Assembly: GCA_050246795.1 (NCBI GenBank)
Contig: JBFWVJ010000001.1
Span: forward strand, 310,001-374,000
Reading direction: 5' to 3'
Source: JBFWVJ01 sp050246795
GTDB lineage: Bacteria; Patescibacteriota; Gracilibacteria; JAUYGZ01
Length of the DNA stretch: 64,000 nucleotides
Shown: one piece after another, positions 16,652-25,670 of the stretch
Position numbering within the stretch: position 1 is the stretch's first letter
Layout: every line of letters begins with the position of its first letter
Made by a program: the position numbers and the translations under genes
The notes under the pieces: model-generated
Seen by the model: only the letters and a program-made list of their open reading frames with translations
The model's database searches: none
Told to the model about the DNA's origin: nothing

Positions 16652-16666
16652 GGTGTTTTAAAAAAA

Positions 16667-16699
16667 AGAGATCAGGCCGATTATAGGACGCTGATCTCT
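16667..16699 (-). terminator. Rho-independent terminator after the 552-aa gene
   Basis: On the minus strand the stem AGAGATCAG / CTGATCTCT with a 15-nt loop is followed by seven to eight T. It ends the comEC-137 aa-552 aa unit. Confidence 0.9.
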
Positions 16700-16710
16700 C
16701 CGAGGGAAGC

Positions 16711-18369
16711 TTATCGGGTTTTTTTCCGCAGAAGTTGCTCACACACCGCTTCAAGCGTTGAAGTCGTGGGATCTGATCCTATGCCGGAGCTGTTGGTCAC
16801 CGAGGGGACGATCTGAAGATTGTTTGTTTGGCCGTCAGATCCAAGCTCGCAGATGAAAAACATCTCGCCTTGATTGGTCTGGCGACGGAAGAAGAGATAG
16901 TGGGTGTTTCCGACTGCTATTTCAAAGGCTGCGTCGTAGAGGCCTTCTCGACCATCCGGATGTTTGCTGCCGTCTGTACAGGTGAGTGAGAAGACTCGCA
17001 GATCGTTTCCGGAGACTTGTCGGAGCTCTGTGAATGACCGTCGAATATCTTCCAGATCCCAGCTGGCAAAAAAGAGTACCAGTCGTCCATGTGGTTCCTT
17101 GAAGGGCTTCCATTCGGATACTTTTCTGAGTTGCTGGAGTTCACGGTTCAGGTCTTCGATGGTGCTGGACAATGGTGATGAAGCCGCTGCGCGGAGGGGA
17201 GTGGTGGCGCTGATAGGGTTGCTCATGTCGGGGTAGAGCAGATCAAAGGCGGTGGAGCTGTTTGGCGTTTTTTGGGGAGCGGGTGTCTGCTGTCGTGGAA
17301 GTGGTGGAAGAGCTGGTGGATTCTGAGGATCTGTCCTGAGAATGGTCTCGTTTTTGAGCTGGCTGACCGCTCCTACGATCAAAGCCGCAGCTACCCCAGC
17401 GGCGATCGTCCATCGTGAGTTGTTTCGATTGGTTGGAGTGTCTGAGGTCGATGAAGATGAAGATGGAGATGGAGTTATGACTTGTGCAGTGGCAGATCTG
17501 GTTTGGCAGACGATATCCATTTTGAGAAGCTCATAGAGGTCTTCATGGTTTCTTTCGGATGAAGTCAGAGAAAGGTTTTTCGACAAAGCCAATTTTTTGA
17601 GCCGTTTGATTTCTGATTCCATGGTGAGCTTCATCAGTTCCACTGTGGTTTCATAGTTTTCTGGTCGACCGAGCAAACTCATTTGACCTTTGAGGGTTGT
17701 TTTCCTCGCCTCTGTCATAGAGAATGCCTGCCATTCCTCCTCGCTGAGCAGCTCTTTTTCTGCTTCCATATCCGCTATGAGCTCAGGCAAATCATGCTCG
17801 TGTTGTTCCCAGATCTTCATCAAAACCGTTTCCCATTCTTCTTGTTCTTCAAGGGGGAGTTCAGGTTTCTTTTGGGCGAGGACTTCCAAAAAGCGATCAG
17901 CTACCAGGTCACTCACTTGGATCTCTGGTAGTCTTTTTGATTCGAGGGCGCGCAAGATTTTCCCCAAACGCTGATGTGAAGCTTGGATTTTTTCTTTTTT
18001 CAATTTTTGTTGCTTTTTGGCGTCGGAGAGTTGTCCGTTGATGTCCGACCATTCCTGAAAGAGCGCCATTAATTGTTTTTCCAACGCTGAAATTTCGTAG
18101 GATTCCATTTGTTTGTTCACCAGGTGGAATTGGTGATGCTTCCCTTCACTTCCTTTGTGTTCTAAAAATTTGGGGGTCTGAAGACTCTTGAAAGAAAGAT
18201 GATTCACGTCAGATCCAATCCCTTGCAGCAATTTCATGACGGGAAGTGAGGCCTCTATTTGTGTTTGAGTTACCCGATCCATCATGGATTTGATCTCTGG
18301 ATGCTGACTGAGTTCGAGGCAGACGCTTGATGAAATTTCCACTTTATCCACTTGTAAATGCAGCTCCAT
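16711..18369 (-). CDS. Hypothetical single-pass membrane protein
   Basis: 552 aa, not recognised. Residues 1-290 are hydrophilic and strongly helical, rich in Lys, Glu, Leu and Gln, probably cytoplasmic coiled coil. A Ser/Thr-rich hinge is followed by one membrane segment (WTIAAGVAAALIVGAVSQL, about 324-342). After a Pro-rich stretch comes a mixed alpha/beta C-terminal domain (about 405-550) with alternating hydrophobic strands such as GRLVLFFASWDLEDI and TDGSKHPDGREGLYDAAFEIAVG. The gene is downstream of comEC and a small membrane gene, with a strong terminator after it. No enzyme motif seen. Confidence 0.7.
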   Translation of the reverse strand: MELHLQVDKVEISSSVCLELSQHPEIKSMMDRVTQTQIEASLPVMKLLQGIGSDVNHLSFKSLQTPKFLEHKGSEGKHHQFHLVNKQMESYEISALEKQLMALFQEWSDINGQLSDAKKQQKLKKEKIQASHQRLGKILRALESKRLPEIQVSDLVADRFLEVLAQKKPELPLEEQEEWETVLMKIWEQHEHDLPELIADMEAEKELLSEEEWQAFSMTEARKTTLKGQMSLLGRPENYETTVELMKLTMESEIKRLKKLALSKNLSLTSSERNHEDLYELLKMDIVCQTRSATAQVITPSPSSSSSTSDTPTNRNNSRWTIAAGVAAALIVGAVSQLKNETILRTDPQNPPALPPLPRQQTPAPQKTPNSSTAFDLLYPDMSNPISATTPLRAAASSPLSSTIEDLNRELQQLRKVSEWKPFKEPHGRLVLFFASWDLEDIRRSFTELRQVSGNDLRVFSLTCTDGSKHPDGREGLYDAAFEIAVGNTHYLFFRRQTNQGEMFFICELGSDGQTNNLQIVPSVTNSSGIGSDPTTSTLEAVCEQLLRKKTR

Positions 18370-18431
18370 GATGAATGGCTAAGGTTTATGAGGAGTGGCA
18401 TTATCGTCGATATTGTTTGATTTGTCAATCC

Positions 18432-18845
18432 TTATTGACTTTGGGCGATGAGTTCCTGTTGGGGTGTTTTTGGAGGTAGAGAGACCACCCCAAAGCCTTG
18501 GAGGATCCGCTTGGCTTCTTCTCGTTTTTGAGGGAGGGGATGATGGTGTATGGTCGCTACCAAAGCTTTGATTTGGTGCTTTCTGATGGTTTTTTGTACG
18601 GCGAGAAGGTGTTGGAGTTGTTGCTGGCTCAGTGTGTTTCTGGGGGCCGGGCAGGTTGTTGGTGTGGAAGGAGATTGCTGTTGCCACCATCTGATCCATC
18701 TCAGGGCATATTCAGTGCCACCGAAATACAGCGCCAGGCTCATCAGCATGGCGATCGTATGGAAGCGGAGTTCTTTGGTCCAAGGTTGATCCCGGCCCGA
18801 TTCGGGTCGTTCTTCCTGCTGGCGATTTGAAGATCGCAATCGCAT
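18432..18845 (-). CDS. Hypothetical small membrane protein
   Basis: 137 aa. A charged N-terminus (RLRSSNRQQEERPESGRDQ) is followed by one hydrophobic segment (about residues 29-48, TIAMLMSLALYFGGTEYAL). The soluble tail is rich in Gln and His (QQQLQHLLAVQKTIRKHQIKALV). It lies 49 bp after the comEC stop and 62 bp before the 552-aa gene, on the same strand, so it probably belongs to that unit. Not recognised; moderate confidence that it is translated. Confidence 0.5.
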   Translation of the reverse strand: MRLRSSNRQQEERPESGRDQPWTKELRFHTIAMLMSLALYFGGTEYALRWIRWWQQQSPSTPTTCPAPRNTLSQQQLQHLLAVQKTIRKHQIKALVATIHHHPLPQKREEAKRILQGFGVVSLPPKTPQQELIAQSQ

Positions 18846-18894
18846 GAGAACCGTCAGGTGTTTTTACTCTATGCTTGTTCAGCCTCCTTCACCA

Positions 18895-20634
18895 TCAAAC
18901 GGCGGGGTTTTCCTGCCAAAGGCGTTCGACAACTCGCTGTTCAAATGCTAGTTGCAGCTGATGGATGGTGGACTGACGTTGGTGTTCGGCTTGCCACCAC
19001 CGAAAAAGGAAACCGGTTAATCCGATGAAGTAAAGCATGAGCATGGATTCGCTAAACCAGCTGATGCCGATGGCCGCGTAGGGGATGTCGGCGGTGAGTT
19101 CGATCACCTGGACGATGTATTGCAGGAGGAGGTAGCCTGGGTAAGCGATCAGTTTGGCCAATGGGAGAGAGAGGTAGCTGGCCATGGTGCCCACGAAGCC
19201 GAAGAGCATCGAAAAGGGAATGATCGGGCCGGCGACGAGGAGATTGCTGATGGGGGAGATGATGGAGAGGTTTTGAAAATTGAGCACGATGATGGGGAGG
19301 GCCATGATCTGCGCGGACAGGCTGAGGTTGATGCTGTCGCGGACGGCCAGCTTGTCTGGTAGCCATTTGAGAAAGGGGTCCAAAATGGGGGAGACATAGA
19401 CCAAGCCCATGGTTGCCAAGAACGAGAGCTGAAAGCCCACATCGTGGACGAGGATTTTCGGATTGTAGCCGATCATGAGCGTGGCGGTGAGCGCCAGGAT
19501 GATGCTGATGTTGCTTTTTCTTTCGGAATTCAGTGCTAACAGAGCAATGAGTCCCATAATACAAGCACGAACGACCGCAGGAGAGGCTCCCACAAAGAGC
19601 GTAAAAATGATGATCCCCAGCGCGGACAGGAGGATGGAGAGTCTTCGGCCCAGAGGTTTGAAGATCGCCATCAGGATGCTGACGATCAGGGTGATGTTGT
19701 ATCCGGAGATGGCGACGATATGAGTCAATCCAGTGGTTTGGAAATCCTGGGTGAGTTCTTCGGGCATGCCTTTTCTCGATCCAAGCAATAGACCGGCCAT
19801 AAAAGAACTCGTCGGTTCGGTCGGGTAGGTGAGGTTGAGGTGGTGTTCGAAACTTTGTTTCACTGAAAAAAGGTACGAAAGGTACGGACGGTAGGAGGGG
19901 TTGGAAGGATTTTCTAGAAGCTGGATCTTAGGACGGTACATGACACTGTATATATCAAACCTTGATAAATATCCTGCGTAGTCGAAGGAGTCAAAGACGG
20001 TGGGTTTTTGGAGTGTGCCGGTGAGTTTCAAGGTGTCTCCGAATTCATAGGCGGGATACTTTCCTGCGGAAATGAGCGTGTAACCGCTTACTGGAATTTC
20101 CTCTTTCGTACCATCCGTACCCTCCAAACCCTCCAAACCCTGCACCCGAATCGTGTAGTTGATTTTGTCGCGACGGACGTCGGGTTCTTCGGCGATGACT
20201 CCGATGAGGGTGAGGGGGGAGGGGTTATTAGGAGTATTAGGAGTATTAGGAGTGTTAGGAGGATTGGAAGCGTCATGGGCGTAGTAGTCGATGGTTTCGG
20301 GGGTGGGGATATGGATGGTGGATTGGCCGCGGAAGAGCCCAACGAATAACGTAAAACTTAAAACGAAAAAAATAGATGAAACGTGGAGAAATTTTTCTTT
20401 TCTGTCATTTCGACCGAAGTTGTAGGTTGTGGAGGAGGACGAAGTGGAGAAATCTCCTGGAGAGGGTTTTTGGGTTGGGAGTCTTCTCAAGAAAAGGAAC
20501 GAACTTATCGCTATACACAGCAAAAAAATCGCTGATATTCCATACCAGTGTGGGTTGTAAGGAACATACTGATGCATTCCAATTCCCACACAAAAAGCGA
20601 TGAGGCACGTGAGGAAGATTTTCGATTTGCTCAT
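18895..20634 (-). CDS. comEC: ComEC/Rec2-type DNA uptake channel
   Basis: 579 aa. It has N-terminal membrane segments and an OB-like domain (about residues 130-230, LIGVIAEEPDVRRDKINYTI ... GDTLKLTGTLQKP). The competence domain begins at SFMAGLLLGSRKGMPEEL (about residue 278) and includes GLTHIVAISGYNITLI, with eight or more membrane helices. The C-terminal beta-lactamase-like nuclease of long ComECs is absent. The protein forms the pore that brings single-stranded DNA into the cytoplasm. Three short tandem arrays are translated inside it (19866-19915, 20109-20150, 20218-20265), giving PSNPS, LEGLEG and PNTPNTPNTPN stretches in and around the OB domain. Confidence 0.93.
   Translation of the reverse strand: MSKSKIFLTCLIAFCVGIGMHQYVPYNPHWYGISAIFLLCIAISSFLFLRRLPTQKPSPGDFSTSSSSTTYNFGRNDRKEKFLHVSSIFFVLSFTLFVGLFRGQSTIHIPTPETIDYYAHDASNPPNTPNTPNTPNNPSPLTLIGVIAEEPDVRRDKINYTIRVQGLEGLEGTDGTKEEIPVSGYTLISAGKYPAYEFGDTLKLTGTLQKPTVFDSFDYAGYLSRFDIYSVMYRPKIQLLENPSNPSYRPYLSYLFSVKQSFEHHLNLTYPTEPTSSFMAGLLLGSRKGMPEELTQDFQTTGLTHIVAISGYNITLIVSILMAIFKPLGRRLSILLSALGIIIFTLFVGASPAVVRACIMGLIALLALNSERKSNISIILALTATLMIGYNPKILVHDVGFQLSFLATMGLVYVSPILDPFLKWLPDKLAVRDSINLSLSAQIMALPIIVLNFQNLSIISPISNLLVAGPIIPFSMLFGFVGTMASYLSLPLAKLIAYPGYLLLQYIVQVIELTADIPYAAIGISWFSESMLMLYFIGLTGFLFRWWQAEHQRQSTIHQLQLAFEQRVVERLWQENPAV
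19866..19915. repeat. In-frame tandem array in comEC (first)
   Basis: Plus-strand units GGTACGAAAGGTACGGACGG then GGAGGGGTTGGAAGG. Translated on the minus strand as part of ENPSNPSYRPYLSY. The GGTACGGAGGG-type unit is the same one found outside genes at 39254-39295 and 50729-50780. Confidence 0.7.
20109..20150. repeat. In-frame tandem array in comEC (second)
   Basis: Plus strand shows CCATCCGTACCCTCCAAACC and another CCTCCAAACC. Translated as GLEGLEGTDGT within the OB-like domain, where it forms an apparent insertion. Confidence 0.75.
20218..20265. repeat. In-frame tandem array in comEC (third)
   Basis: Four 9-bp units of ATTAGGAGT after a GGGGGAGGGG head, translated on the minus strand as PNTPNTPNTPNNPSP. 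The same unit forms the non-coding array upstream of rplK (28159-28262). Confidence 0.9.
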
Positions 20635-20701
20635 AGCATGTTTTGATACGACGAAAAGAGCCTACACAAGAGACTTTAAGATTTGATGAAGGGTGAGGAT
20701 T

Positions 20702-21133
20702 TTATATTTTTAATACATCCCCCAACTCTTTCTCCAGCATTTCTTTCTTCATCCGTAGCTCCTGCACCATGTTGATCATCATGTCGCTGTTGTTGTCGAA
20801 AGAAGAGTGGTAGAAGTCGTAGACCTGACGGATGACAAACAGGGTGGAATTGATGAACAGGTCGGCTTGGGATTTTTTGTCGCCGGGGAGTTGGTCGTAG
20901 ACCGCTTGGTTTAAAATCGAGCTGGGAGTATGCAGGTTGATTTCTCCAGCTTCGATGCGCTTGATGAGATTTTCTAAAAAGCTCTTGTCGTCTTCACTGA
21001 GAGCGGTTTGGGGGTTGCTGTAGGGTTGGTTGAGGGACGATTGGGTATTTTCGTCGATGGCGGCGTTTTGATGTTCTGCCAGGGCTTTTTCAAAAACTTT
21101 TTTGTCGCCTGATGGGGAGCTTTGATCGTCCAT
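20702..21133 (-). CDS. Hypothetical soluble protein
   Basis: 143 aa, not recognised. The first 45 residues are Gln/Asn/Ser-rich and probably disordered. The rest is helical, with LSEDDKSFLENLIKRIEAGEI (about 45-65), DLFINSTLFVIRQVYDFYHSSF and a terminal coiled coil (ELRMKKEMLEKELGDVL). No membrane segment. It is transcribed away from the amidase gene, and the 117 bp between the two starts must hold both promoters. Confidence 0.65.
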   Translation of the reverse strand: MDDQSSPSGDKKVFEKALAEHQNAAIDENTQSSLNQPYSNPQTALSEDDKSFLENLIKRIEAGEINLHTPSSILNQAVYDQLPGDKKSQADLFINSTLFVIRQVYDFYHSSFDNNSDMMINMVQELRMKKEMLEKELGDVLKI

Positions 21134-21250
21134 AACGAAGAAAAAATGGTTGAAACAGGCATAGCATATCTTTTTTCTCTGACGAGGAAAAACATTTTTC
21201 TCCGGGAGCGAGTGGGAGCATACTATCGGGGCTTTTTTATTCTCTCTTTC

Positions 21251-24200
21251 ATGCGTTGGAAGACGATTCTCCTATCGACCTTTGTGCTCTTTTGTTTCAG
21301 CTTCCAGCTGGTGTCTGCCCAAAACTCCACTTCCGGGACTCAGCATCATCAGTTTTCGCTGCGCTTGGCGGCAGGTGAGGCTCAGGAAATGACGGCGCCA
21401 TTTGTGTTTCGGGCTTTTGCCCTGGACCAAGTCGAAGGGCTTGAAGTTCGTTTTTGGCAAGAAGGGCAGTGGACCGCCTGGCAGGCCTTGCGGCGCGCGG
21501 AACCGGAATTAGCGGCTTCTGAATTGTTGTTTTTGGCGGTTTCACAACGCTTTTCCGTCCGATCGGATATGGATCGAGAGATCACCGCTACGGTCATGAA
21601 TCTAGCTGAAGAACCAGTGCGGGTGGTGCAAAATGATGCTCTCGTCCTGGATGCTCGGATTAATTCCAACGCGCCTTTTAAGATTATTTCCCGGCGGGAG
21701 TGGGGGGCTGATGAGTCTTTGGGGACCTATATTCCCAAAGAAACTCAGGCAGGTGACAGCTCTTCAACGGGTGAAAAAAGCAGCGTCAATATTTGTGCTC
21801 CGCTCGAAAAAGCCTATCCAGGACAGTACCAAGTCGCAGACAAATTAGTGGCGTTTGATGAGTTGGGCAGGCCCTTGATCTGGCCCCGACAGTATTCCAA
21901 TAGAATCAAAAAGATCGTAGTCCATCACACGGCTCAGACGCTGAAAGACCTCAACGATGACCGACGCATCGACGCCCGGGATTACAAGCTCGCGGTCAAT
22001 GCGATTTATGTCTACCACACCCTTTCCAATGGCTGGGGTGATCTCGGCTATCACTACCTCGTCGATCCAGATGGGAATATCTACGAAGGCCGGGCTGGCG
22101 GTCCAGAAGTGATCGCGGCTCATGTGCTGTGTCAAAACTCCAATACGATTGGGATTTCGGTGATGGGGAATTTTGAAGATCAGCAGATCTCTCCCAAGGC
22201 TTTTGAGGGACTGTCTAATATCACCACCTATTTGGCTTCGCTTTATGATATCAACCCTTTGGGCAAGTCTTCTTTTCGCGGTACGGTGCTTCCGAATATC
22301 GTGACCCATGCTGAAGTGGGAGCCGTGACGAAGCAGTTCATCGGGCAAGGCGCTACCCAGTGTCCTGGAAGTGATTTGAAATTGTCCATGGACCGGCTGC
22401 GAACGGTGGTGGCTCAAGGAGGAGTGAAGCCGGAGTATCGTTATGAAGTGGTGAGCCAGCCGCGCAATCTTCGTGTCGACCCCTTGCAAAGTTTTTCCAT
22501 CGCGCTTCGCATCAAAAATACCGGCAGCCAATCCTGGAACGGTCTGAAAGTGTTTTCTCGAGGAAACAAAGAGCCGCTTTTGACTCTGTCGACGTTCATC
22601 AGCTCGGGACAGGAAGTGGATCTGTCCATCCCTTACCAAGCTGAATTTGAAGCCGGTCTGCGCCAGGAATTGCTGTCGTTTGAAGCTGGTGGTTCTTCGC
22701 TTCGCAATGACTTCAAACTGTCCTATCGGGTGAACGCTCCGGTATATCGTTATCAGCTTTTGTCCTTCACGGGGAACACCGATCCGCTTTTGGTTGGTGA
22801 AACCCGTATGATGGAGATGAAATTGAAGAATGTCAGTAATTTTCCCTGGTTGAATGAAGGGAGAAACGCCGTGCAGATCCGGGAAGTGCGAGCCACGGGA
22901 TCGGAAGTGGTTTCTGCCGTGAACGGTCTGCAGTTGTTCTTGTCTCAGTCGGTGCCCGTTGGCAGTGAGGTCACCTTGCGCTTTGAACTTCCGGCGCAAA
23001 GAAGGGCCGGTGAGATCGATCTGCAGCTGCTGCCCATGATGGGACGTGACCGTGGACTCAAGGGGAGCCCATTGCAGGTGAAGCTTCCCGTCGAGCTTCC
23101 GGTGTTTGATGCGAAGCTAGTGGCGGTGAGAGGACAGTCAGTGCAAAAGGGCTTTGAGCAAGCGGTGGAGTTTCAGCTCGTGAATACCGGAAATTTTGCT
23201 TGGGAACCAGGCTCGGTGTGGTATCAGCTCAAGGGAGGTCAAAAAATTACGGTTTCAGATGCCGTCGGGATCGGTCAGTCGGTTTCTTTCTCGACCCTCG
23301 TTCGAGCGGGGTATGATGATCGGCAAATGATGGTGAGTGGAGCGATCGGTATTGATCGGTTACCAGCTTTTCTCAATACCCGCAGCCTTCGACAAAACCG
23401 GGTTTCATTTACCCAGACCTTGACCGCTCGGGGGACGGTTCGTTTGTTGTCCGAAGTGGTGGAGGTCGGCACTTTGCCGTCGGTGGTGGGAGTCCATCCC
23501 GTGCGAGTGCTTCTGAAGAACACCGGAAATGTGCCTTGGTATGCGGAGGGTGATGATCGGGCTGTCTTGATGGTCAAAGACCGTGCAGACTTTCTCCACC
23601 GGTCCTGGGAGAAACGAACGACGGCTGGATTCCTTGAGTCTTCCACAGTTGATCCAGGTGAAATCGGAGTGTTCGTCCTGACGATGGAGATCAAGAATAT
23701 TCCCCGAAGAACGACCTTCGATGAGTTCGTACTGGTAGCAGGAGGGAAGGAGGTGCGGACGAAGGGAAAGGTGAAGGTGGGGATCGTGATCGAGGGGACA
23801 AGGGAGCTGAGGGAGCGGTCGGCAGAGGGCAGTGGGCAGTTGGCAGAGGATAGTGGGCAGTTGATGGAAGGCGAGGAAGGCTCTGCATTGCAAACGAAGG
23901 TTGCTCCGAGCGAGATGACGAAGAGCCATGAACTTCCTCCTGTTCGAGTATGGTTGAGTGATGTGGACCAGCCAGAGTTGGAAATCACGTCCCCGGGGGA
24001 TTTTATCGTTTGGGATAGTGCCACCGTCCAGGTCCGAAGTTTGAAGAGTGGTCAGGTCTTCACCGTTGGGGAAGCAGATGTCAAAAACGGGACTGTGTTT
24101 CGTTTTCGCGCTCAGGGAGAGCCTTATCTCGAACTGAAGAACTGGGGGCTTCCCAAGCAGTTTGGGACCAAGAAGTACCTCGACAACACTTTTCGGAATG

Positions 24201-24886
24201 TGTTGGAAGTGCGTTGGGAAGCTGCCTCTCCGACCCCCAGCCCCTTACAAGGGGAGAATCCCTCCTCAGCTTCTGGAAAAATGATGGTTATTAATGAGCT
24301 TTCTTTGGAAGACTATATGAAGGGGATCGCTGAGGTGCCGGAGACGGATGATCAGCCGCAAGAGAAGCGCAAGACGATAGCAGTGTTAGCGCGCAGTTAC
24401 GCACTTCATTACTTGATTTCGGGCTATGAAAAATTCCCCGGCAAGCCCTACAATGCTGCTAATAGTCCGGCGATTTTTCAGAAGTACTTGGGGTATGGAT
24501 TCGAGCAGCGGGCGCCGAAGTGGCAGGAGGCGCTCGAAGCAACTTTTGGTGAAGTTGTTCTCGTGCAAAGTTCAAAACTCACAAACCAAAATCCAAAGGA
24601 CAGGGTCCTGAGGGCGGCGTATTTTTCTTGTACGGATGGGAGTCGGACGAAGTCTTGGGATGAGGTATGGCCGACCAATGAGTACTTTCAGAGATTTGGA
24701 GAAGTTTTTCAGTCGGTTGAAGATCCGTACGGAGATGATCCGACTCGAGAGGGATTGACGGCGTGTGGGCACCAGGTGGGATTGAGTGGGTATGGTGCCA
24801 CGCAGATGGCCAAAGCTGGAGCTGGTTATCGAGAAATCATCCAGACCTATTATCAATACGTTCTCGTGCAATCTTATGAACCATAA
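21251..24886 (+). CDS. Secreted peptidoglycan amidase (PGRP/Amidase_2) fused to a SpoIID-like domain
   Basis: 1211 aa from ATG 21251, chosen because a signal peptide (MRWKTILLSTFVLFCFSF, cleavage near VSAQ) starts there; the open frame continues upstream without such a feature. The amidase domain (about 140-350) shows ISRREWGADE, the zinc ligand motif KIVVHHTAQ, YHYLVDPDGNIYEGRAGG and CPGSDL. About four beta domains with N-x-G-x-x-x-W motifs (NTGSQSW, NVSNFPW, NTGNFAW, NTGNVPW) follow (about 400-900). The C-terminal SpoIID/LytB domain (about 1010-1210) has LSLEDYMKGIAEVPE and KTIAVLARSYAL. One chain would therefore strip stem peptides and then cut denuded glycan. Two low-complexity inserts (23811-23883, 24241-24256) are repeat derived. 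Confidence 0.92.
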   Translation: MRWKTILLSTFVLFCFSFQLVSAQNSTSGTQHHQFSLRLAAGEAQEMTAPFVFRAFALDQVEGLEVRFWQEGQWTAWQALRRAEPELAASELLFLAVSQRFSVRSDMDREITATVMNLAEEPVRVVQNDALVLDARINSNAPFKIISRREWGADESLGTYIPKETQAGDSSSTGEKSSVNICAPLEKAYPGQYQVADKLVAFDELGRPLIWPRQYSNRIKKIVVHHTAQTLKDLNDDRRIDARDYKLAVNAIYVYHTLSNGWGDLGYHYLVDPDGNIYEGRAGGPEVIAAHVLCQNSNTIGISVMGNFEDQQISPKAFEGLSNITTYLASLYDINPLGKSSFRGTVLPNIVTHAEVGAVTKQFIGQGATQCPGSDLKLSMDRLRTVVAQGGVKPEYRYEVVSQPRNLRVDPLQSFSIALRIKNTGSQSWNGLKVFSRGNKEPLLTLSTFISSGQEVDLSIPYQAEFEAGLRQELLSFEAGGSSLRNDFKLSYRVNAPVYRYQLLSFTGNTDPLLVGETRMMEMKLKNVSNFPWLNEGRNAVQIREVRATGSEVVSAVNGLQLFLSQSVPVGSEVTLRFELPAQRRAGEIDLQLLPMMGRDRGLKGSPLQVKLPVELPVFDAKLVAVRGQSVQKGFEQAVEFQLVNTGNFAWEPGSVWYQLKGGQKITVSDAVGIGQSVSFSTLVRAGYDDRQMMVSGAIGIDRLPAFLNTRSLRQNRVSFTQTLTARGTVRLLSEVVEVGTLPSVVGVHPVRVLLKNTGNVPWYAEGDDRAVLMVKDRADFLHRSWEKRTTAGFLESSTVDPGEIGVFVLTMEIKNIPRRTTFDEFVLVAGGKEVRTKGKVKVGIVIEGTRELRERSAEGSGQLAEDSGQLMEGEEGSALQTKVAPSEMTKSHELPPVRVWLSDVDQPELEITSPGDFIVWDSATVQVRSLKSGQVFTVGEADVKNGTVFRFRAQGEPYLELKNWGLPKQFGTKKYLDNTFRNVLEVRWEAASPTPSPLQGENPSSASGKMMVINELSLEDYMKGIAEVPETDDQPQEKRKTIAVLARSYALHYLISGYEKFPGKPYNAANSPAIFQKYLGYGFEQRAPKWQEALEATFGEVVLVQSSKLTNQNPKDRVLRAAYFSCTDGSRTKSWDEVWPTNEYFQRFGEVFQSVEDPYGDDPTREGLTACGHQVGLSGYGATQMAKAGAGYREIIQTYYQYVLVQSYEP
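23811..23883. repeat. In-frame tandem array in the amidase gene
   Basis: Units of GGCAGTGGGCAGTTGGCAG and AGTGGGCAGTTG, translated as SGQLAEDSGQLMEG in the linker between the beta domains and the SpoIID part. Confidence 0.8.
24241..24256. repeat. CCCCTTACAAGGGGAG palindrome, translated in the amidase
   Basis: A copy of the CCCCTTNNAAGGGG element (others at 46807, 51671, 51736, 55807, 61140, 61201, 62691). It is in frame and gives SPLQGE within TPSPLQGENPSS, just before the SpoIID domain. Confidence 0.9.
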
Positions 24887-25214
24887 TAGCTCGTTCAAAC
24901 AGAAGTTCGAATATGCGGCTGCATTTACGATTTCGTTTCTTTTCAACACTACGTTTTTCTTCTTCCTGGATGCAAACCCCACCTATTTACAGCTGCGTGA
25001 AGAGCATTTTTTTCAGGTGGTGTTCGTCAGAATAGTGCTTGTTCTCGTTTTTTCTTTGGTTGTTTTCAAGTCGGCCTATGGATGGGTCACTTTGCTTCAG
25101 ATGCATCGTTATTGGCAATTTTTTCATCGATTCCTTTTGACCCTGTTTTTTCTGATGGTGAGCGTTCCTTATCTGCTGATTTTGCTTGGGGCGTACCATA
25201 TTTTTTGGCAATGA
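24876..25214 (+). CDS. Small membrane protein
   Basis: 112 aa from ATG 24876, which overlaps the end of the amidase gene by 11 bp, suggesting translational coupling. Three hydrophobic segments: TISFLFNTTFFFFL, FVRIVLVLVFSLVVF and FLLTLFFLMVSVPYLLILLGAY. No recognised family. Confidence 0.65.
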   Translation: MNHNSSFKQKFEYAAAFTISFLFNTTFFFFLDANPTYLQLREEHFFQVVFVRIVLVLVFSLVVFKSAYGWVTLLQMHRYWQFFHRFLLTLFFLMVSVPYLLILLGAYHIFWQ

Positions 25215-25271
25215 TTTGCGTTTTCATTCTCCTGTTGGTCTTTTTATGGTATTTTATCCAAACGAACTCAT

Positions 25272-25607
25272 ATGAAGTTTCGTAGCTCAGGAAGTATTTT
25301 TCGTTTTTTTATCGGCAAACGCTTTTGCGCTCGCTCGGATAACCCCCAGGAGATACTGGATTTTCCTTGGGGGCTCTTTTTATTACTCCCGATCAGTGGC
25401 CAGGGTCTTTTCACGCTGGTTTTTGTCGTCAACTATTTTGCGCTCCAGTCGTCCGATCGATATGATCCAGGATTGATGTATATTTTCCTTGGTGGAACGC
25501 TTTTCTTCGGTGTGTTTTTTGTAATCGGTGTGATGGGAATGCGGCGTCGGAGGAAGATTCGCGAGCTGTTGAAGCAAGGGGTGCCAATGGATCAGATCCG
25601 GTTTTGA
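25272..25607 (+). CDS. Small membrane protein
   Basis: 111 aa, not recognised. Two membrane segments (about 33-55, WGLFLLLPISGQGLFTLVFVV, and 68-88, YIFLGGTLFFGVFFVIGVMG) are separated by a short outside loop. A basic cytoplasmic tail RRRRKIRELLKQGVPMDQIRF follows. It lies 57 bp after the preceding membrane gene and may be co-transcribed with it. Confidence 0.65.
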   Translation: MKFRSSGSIFRFFIGKRFCARSDNPQEILDFPWGLFLLLPISGQGLFTLVFVVNYFALQSSDRYDPGLMYIFLGGTLFFGVFFVIGVMGMRRRRKIRELLKQGVPMDQIRF

Positions 25608-25618
25608 AAGAGTCGCAT

Positions 25619-25653
25619 TTGAATTTGTATACAAAATGCAGTATAATGTATAC
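25619..25653 (+). promoter_or_regulatory. Promoter and operator of the RelB/MazF-type pair
   Basis: -35 TTGAAT (25619-25624), 17-nt spacer, -10 TATAAT (25642-25647). The perfect palindrome TTTGTATACAAA (25624-25635) lies in the spacer and a second GTATAC (25648-25653) follows the -10 box. Two GTATAC half-sites 21 bp apart, two DNA turns, fit cooperative binding of a dimeric antitoxin such as the one encoded next. Confidence 0.8.
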
Positions 25654-25670
25654 GGATAGTAATACCGTTT

